Program-made: the position numbers and the translations under genes
Notes under the pieces: generated by a model
What the model saw: the letters and a program-made list of their open reading frames with translations, nothing else
What the model was told of the DNA's origin: nothing
Database searches by the model: none
Assembly: GCA_021847385.1 (NCBI GenBank)
Contig: JAJZTV010000078.1
Coordinates: 1 to 8,480, forward strand
From: Pseudomonadota bacterium
Lineage (GTDB): Bacteria; Pseudomonadota; Gammaproteobacteria; Burkholderiales; Thiobacillaceae
Reading direction: 5' to 3'
DNA: 8,480 nt
Part shown: in pieces, positions 5,468 through 8,480 of the stretch
Layout: every line of letters begins with the position of its first letter
Position numbering within the stretch: the stretch's first letter is position 1

Positions 5468-7465
5468 ATGTCCCTCCTCTCCAACCTCAATCCCCAGCAG
5501 CGCGAAGCGGTGAAATACCTGGACGGGCCCCTATTGGTGCTCGCCGGCGCCGGCTCGGGCAAGACCCGGGTGATCACGCGCAAGATCGCGTTTTTGATCG
5601 CCGAATGCGGCTACGACCCGCGCGGCATCACCGCGGTGACCTTCACCAACAAGGCCGCGCGCGAGATGAAGGAGCGGGTCGGCGAGCTGCTCGAGGGCAA
5701 GGCCGGCCAGGGCCTCACGGTCTGCACCTTCCATGCCCTGGGCCTGCAGATCCTGCGGCGCGAGGCCAAGCGCCTGGGCTACAAGCCCGCGTTTTCGGTG
5801 CTGGATGCGGCCGACACCCAGGCCATCCTATCCGAGATCACCAAGGCGCCGGACAAGGGCACGCTGCGCCAGGCCGCGGCCGTGATCTCCAACTGGAAAA
5901 ATGCCTTGATCCCGCCTGAGGCGGCCCAACTGGCAGCCGGCGACGAGACCGAGCGCCAGTTGGCCGTGGCCTACCGCGCCTACCAAGATACGCTCAAGGC
6001 CTATCAGGCCATGGACTTCGACGACCTGATCCGGCTGCCGGTCGAGCTGTTCCGCAGCGACGAGGAGGCGCGCGAGGCCTGGCAGAACCGGATGCGCCAC
6101 CTCTTGGTCGACGAATACCAGGACACCAACGGCGCCCAGTACGAGCTGATGAAGCTGCTGACCGGCCCGCTCGGCCGCTTCACCGCGGTGGGCGACGACG
6201 ACCAGGCGATCTACGCCTGGCGCGGCGCCGACATCGAGAACCTGAAGCGCCTGGGCGAGGACTACAGCCGGCTCAAGGTCATCCCGCTGACCCAGAACTA
6301 CCGCTCCTGCCAGCGCATCCTCAAGGCCGCCAACAGCGTGATCCGCAACAACCCGCGGGTGCACGAGAAGAACCTGTGGAGCGAGCTGGGCATCGGCGAT
6401 CCGATCCAGGTCGTCCGCTGCAAGGACGACCGGCACGAGGCGGAGACCATCGCGATGCGCATCTCCGCCCACAAGTTCGAGAGCCGTACCCGCTTTGCCG
6501 ACTATGCCGTGCTCTACCGCGGCAACCACCAGGCCCGGCTGTTCGAGGAGGCCTTGCGCACGGCCAAGATCCCCTATGTCCTGTCCGGCGGCCAATCCTT
6601 CTTCGACAAGGCCGAGATCAAGGATCTGATCGCCTATCTGCGCCTGATCGCCAACCAGGACGACGACCCGGCCTTCATCCGCGCCGCGACCACCCCGAAG
6701 CGCGGCATCGGCCCGACCACCCTGGAGAAGCTGGGCCAATACGCGGCCGAGCGCCACTGCTCGCTGTTCGAGGCCGCTTACGAATCGGGCCTGCAAACTC
6801 GGCTGGCGGCCAAACAACTGGAGCCGCTGCTCGAATTCGGCGACTTCATCAACCGTCTGGCCTTCCGCGCGCCGAAGGAGCCGGCCGGCCGCCTGCTGCA
6901 GGAACTGCTCGCTGCCATCCGCTACGAGGAATGGCTGTACGACACCGAGGACGACCGCGCGGCCAAGGCCAAGTGGGGCAATGTCAGCGAGTTCGTCGAC
7001 TGGCTGTCGAAGAAGGGCGAAGAAGACGAAAAAACCCTGATCGAGCTGACCCAGACCGTGACCCTGATGAACCTGCTCGAAGGCCGCGACGAGACCGAGC
7101 TCGATGCAGTGCGCCTGTCCACACTGCACGCGGCCAAGGGGCTGGAGTTCCCGCACGTGATCCTGGCCGGGGTGGAAGAGGACATCCTGCCCCACCGCGA
7201 ATGCCAGGAAGGCAACCGCCTGGAGGAAGAACGCCGGCTGATGTATGTCGGCATCACCCGTGCCCAAAAGAGCCTGACCCTGACTTGCTGCGGCAAGCGC
7301 AAAAAGGGCGGCGACTGGGTGGCCTGCGAGCCCTCGCGTTTCCTCGACGAGATCGACAGCGCCGAACTGCGCCACAGCGGCCAGCAGGACGACTCGACCG
7401 CTGCACGCGAGGACGGTCGCAACCGCCTGGCTAGTCTAAAAGCCATGTTGGCGGCCGGCAAATAA
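5468..7465 (+). CDS. rep: ATP-dependent DNA helicase Rep
   Basis: A 665-residue superfamily 1A 3'-5' DNA helicase of the UvrD/Rep group, most like Rep by length and by its start (LNPQQREAV then the Walker A). Rep helps replication forks through protein roadblocks and works at restart. Motifs in order: Walker A AGAGSGKT (26-33, K32), TFTNKAAREMKERV (motif Ia), DEYQD (215-219, motif II), VGDDDQAIYAWRGAD (241-255, motif III), LTQNYRS (274-280, motif IV), STLHAAKGLEF (551-561, motif V) and RRLMYVGITRAQ (589-600, motif VI). All catalytic blocks are intact. The start is the only in-frame ATG in front of the conserved N terminus. The gene is divergent from apaH and followed 58 bp later by a small zinc-ribbon gene on the same strand. 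UvrD or PcrA would be the alternatives, less likely on length. Confidence 0.93.
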   Translation: MSLLSNLNPQQREAVKYLDGPLLVLAGAGSGKTRVITRKIAFLIAECGYDPRGITAVTFTNKAAREMKERVGELLEGKAGQGLTVCTFHALGLQILRREAKRLGYKPAFSVLDAADTQAILSEITKAPDKGTLRQAAAVISNWKNALIPPEAAQLAAGDETERQLAVAYRAYQDTLKAYQAMDFDDLIRLPVELFRSDEEAREAWQNRMRHLLVDEYQDTNGAQYELMKLLTGPLGRFTAVGDDDQAIYAWRGADIENLKRLGEDYSRLKVIPLTQNYRSCQRILKAANSVIRNNPRVHEKNLWSELGIGDPIQVVRCKDDRHEAETIAMRISAHKFESRTRFADYAVLYRGNHQARLFEEALRTAKIPYVLSGGQSFFDKAEIKDLIAYLRLIANQDDDPAFIRAATTPKRGIGPTTLEKLGQYAAERHCSLFEAAYESGLQTRLAAKQLEPLLEFGDFINRLAFRAPKEPAGRLLQELLAAIRYEEWLYDTEDDRAAKAKWGNVSEFVDWLSKKGEEDEKTLIELTQTVTLMNLLEGRDETELDAVRLSTLHAAKGLEFPHVILAGVEEDILPHRECQEGNRLEEERRLMYVGITRAQKSLTLTCCGKRKKGGDWVACEPSRFLDEIDSAELRHSGQQDDSTAAREDGRNRLASLKAMLAAGK

Positions 7466-7523
7466 GCGGCTAATCTTCTATGGCAGCGTTAAGAGACAAC
7501 CCAAAGCCAAAGGAGAGCGTTAG

Positions 7524-7685
7524 ATGGCGCAAGGCAACAACACGGTGAAGTGCCCGAAGTGCACGGAAGACAATTCCTTCCTGGTCAGCACGGTCAACGG
7601 CACGCAATTCGTCGTCTGCAAAAAATGCACGAATATGTTCAAGGTCGAGATCAAAAAAGGGCAATTCACTGGGCGTACGCTTTAA
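7524..7685 (+). CDS. Small zinc-ribbon protein, 53 residues
   Basis: A short gene starting MAQGNNTVKCPKCTED and ending GQFTGRTL. CPKC (10-13) and CKKC (32-35) are paired CXXC motifs 18 residues apart, the layout of a zinc ribbon that binds one zinc with four cysteines. The remaining residues are basic and hydrophilic, with no signal peptide or membrane segment. The ATG has a strong AAGGAG at 7510-7515, 8 bases upstream, and a strong terminator follows directly after the stop, so this is very likely translated. It lies 58 bp behind rep; TTGGCG (7448-7453) and TAATCT (7471-7476), 17 bp apart, might be its own weak promoter. Its function is unknown to me: nucleic-acid binding or a metal-handling role are guesses. 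It may be cotranscribed with rep. Confidence 0.8.
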   Translation: MAQGNNTVKCPKCTEDNSFLVSTVNGTQFVVCKKCTNMFKVEIKKGQFTGRTL

Positions 7686-7702
7686 CCTAGCCCGGCAGGC
7701 AT

Positions 7703-7733
7703 AAAAAAAGCGCGGTCGAAACCGCGCTTTTTT
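7703..7733. terminator. Bidirectional intrinsic terminator
   Basis: An A tract (7703-7709), then GCGCGGT (7710-7716), loop CGAA (7717-7720), ACCGCGC (7721-7727) and six T (7728-7733). The 7-bp GC-rich stem is extended by A-T pairing, and both strands end in a T run, so it can stop transcription from the zinc-ribbon gene and from the convergent cytochrome gene. Confidence 0.92.
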
Positions 7734-7750
7734 GTTGGGTCGAAGGGCCG

Positions 7751-8480
7751 TTACCTGGCTGCCTTCTTCTCCGGCTTGGCCGCCTTGGCCACGCTGGCCT
7801 TGGCCTGCTCGACCATGTAGTCCACCGCCATACGGGTATCGGCATCGGACAGCTTCTCGTTGCCGCCCTTGGCCGGACCGCCGAAGGTGCCCTTGATCGC
7901 GGCGGTATAGAGATATTCCTTGCCTTCCTTCAGCAGCGGCTCCCAGGCCTTGGCATCGGACAGCTTCTGCGCGCCGGTCACGCCGGTGTCATGGCAGCTC
8001 GCGCAATTCTCGGCATAAACCGCCTTGCCCCGGACCAGTTCGGCCTCGGTCGGCACCGATTCTTTCTTCAACACCGGCTCGAACTTGGCGCCGGCGGCGT
8101 TGGCCATGTAGGCGATGCCACGCGCCACTTCCAAGTCGGTCAGGTCAGGCTCGCCACCGCGGGCCGGCATCTTGTTGAAGCCCTTCATCGCGTGCTCGAG
8201 CAACGTGGGCCAACCTTGGGCGATACGTTTGGCCCAGGCGCCGGCATCCTTGAACTTGGGCGAACCCAAGGCACCGGAGCCGTGACAGTTGGTGCAGACC
8301 TCGTTGTAGACCTGCTCGCCCGTCATATCGATATGCGGCTTATTCGGATCGACGGCGACGGAAACGCCGAAGGGCTTGATCCGCTCGCGCACCGCCTTGT
8401 CGGCTACCGCCTCAGCATCCTGCCCACCCATGCGAGATTGGATAGCCACCACCAGCATGACGATCAAGAAGATCGCCAAA
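7751..8480 (-). CDS. Membrane-anchored diheme cytochrome c (c5-like), 5' end outside window
   Basis: At least 242 residues of a c-type cytochrome that carries electrons on the periplasmic side. The visible N terminus (AIFLIVMLVVAIQ) is a hydrophobic anchor and the gene continues past the right edge; the TTG at 8477-8479 is probably just a leucine codon. Residue numbers here count from it. Heme-binding CXXCH motifs are CTNCH (62-66) and CASCH (159-163), giving two similar domains. The first has KMPARGG with axial Met104. At the aligned place the second reads GGPAKGG, so Gly201 stands where Met is expected. The C-terminal tail is rich in Lys and Ala. It resembles cytochrome c5 proteins that feed terminal oxidases or denitrification enzymes, but the partner cannot be told. 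The gene converges on the zinc-ribbon gene with a shared terminator between. Confidence 0.92.
   Translation of the reverse strand, partial: LAIFLIVMLVVAIQSRMGGQDAEAVADKAVRERIKPFGVSVAVDPNKPHIDMTGEQVYNEVCTNCHGSGALGSPKFKDAGAWAKRIAQGWPTLLEHAMKGFNKMPARGGEPDLTDLEVARGIAYMANAAGAKFEPVLKKESVPTEAELVRGKAVYAENCASCHDTGVTGAQKLSDAKAWEPLLKEGKEYLYTAAIKGTFGGPAKGGNEKLSDADTRMAVDYMVEQAKASVAKAAKPEKKAAR

Noticed and set aside
5828..7375. A 515-codon open frame on the minus strand opposite rep.
   Set aside because: rep motifs are all intact on the plus strand; the antisense product is rich in V, L, G, A and Q without recognisable domains.
6376..7434. A 352-codon plus-strand frame within rep.
   Set aside because: It is an out-of-frame shadow rich in Arg, Pro and Gly inside a gene with intact helicase motifs.

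Overview
The window reads as ordinary, gene-dense chromosome of a fairly GC-rich proteobacterium. The gene set (OlsB/PlsC-type acyltransferase pair, ApaH, Rep helicase, membrane-anchored diheme cytochrome c5-like protein) and the codon use suggest a betaproteobacterium, perhaps a respiring Nitrosomonadales/Thiobacillus-like lineage. That placement is an inference from protein flavour only. I see no insertion sequences, integrases, tRNA or rRNA genes, CRISPR arrays or foreign-looking base composition.

Layout. Positions 1-90 may hold the tail of an upstream gene. A PAP2-family membrane phosphatase (47-619, +) converges on a secreted zinc-dependent phospholipase C-like protein (650-1498, -), and a perfect 9-bp-stem hairpin fills the 30-bp gap between their stops. 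An 89-bp divergent interval separates the phospholipase from a PfkB-family kinase (1588-2520, +), which is followed after 12-15 bp by a glycine-zipper lipoprotein (2536-2988, +). After a 108-bp intergenic region with a Pho-box-like element come two adjacent acyltransferases: an OlsB-like GNAT protein (3097-3852, +) and a PlsC/OlsA-like protein (about 3866-4657, +). The latter overlaps, tail to tail by 86 bp, the diadenosine tetraphosphatase apaH (4572-5405, -). apaH and the Rep helicase gene (5468-7465, +) diverge from 62 bp whose predicted promoters overlap in mirror image; rep seems to have almost no leader. A 53-residue zinc-ribbon gene (7524-7685, +) follows rep. A strong hairpin terminator, symmetric enough to work in both directions, separates it from a diheme cytochrome c (7751-8480, -) that runs off the right edge.

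How the genes may work together. The left half is rich in lipid and phosphate chemistry: a lipid-phosphate phosphatase-type enzyme, an exported phospholipase C with a complete set of predicted zinc ligands, and an acyltransferase pair of the kind that makes phosphorus-free ornithine lipids. With 11-bp-spaced Pho-box-like repeats upstream of both olsB and the phospholipase gene, a phosphate-limitation membrane-remodelling neighbourhood is a reasonable but unproven hypothesis. The right half is housekeeping (Ap4A hydrolysis, replication restart helicase, electron transport). No clearly new multi-gene system is visible. The most unusual individual points are the missing axial methionine in the second cytochrome domain, the overlapping apaH/rep promoters, and the small zinc-ribbon gene.
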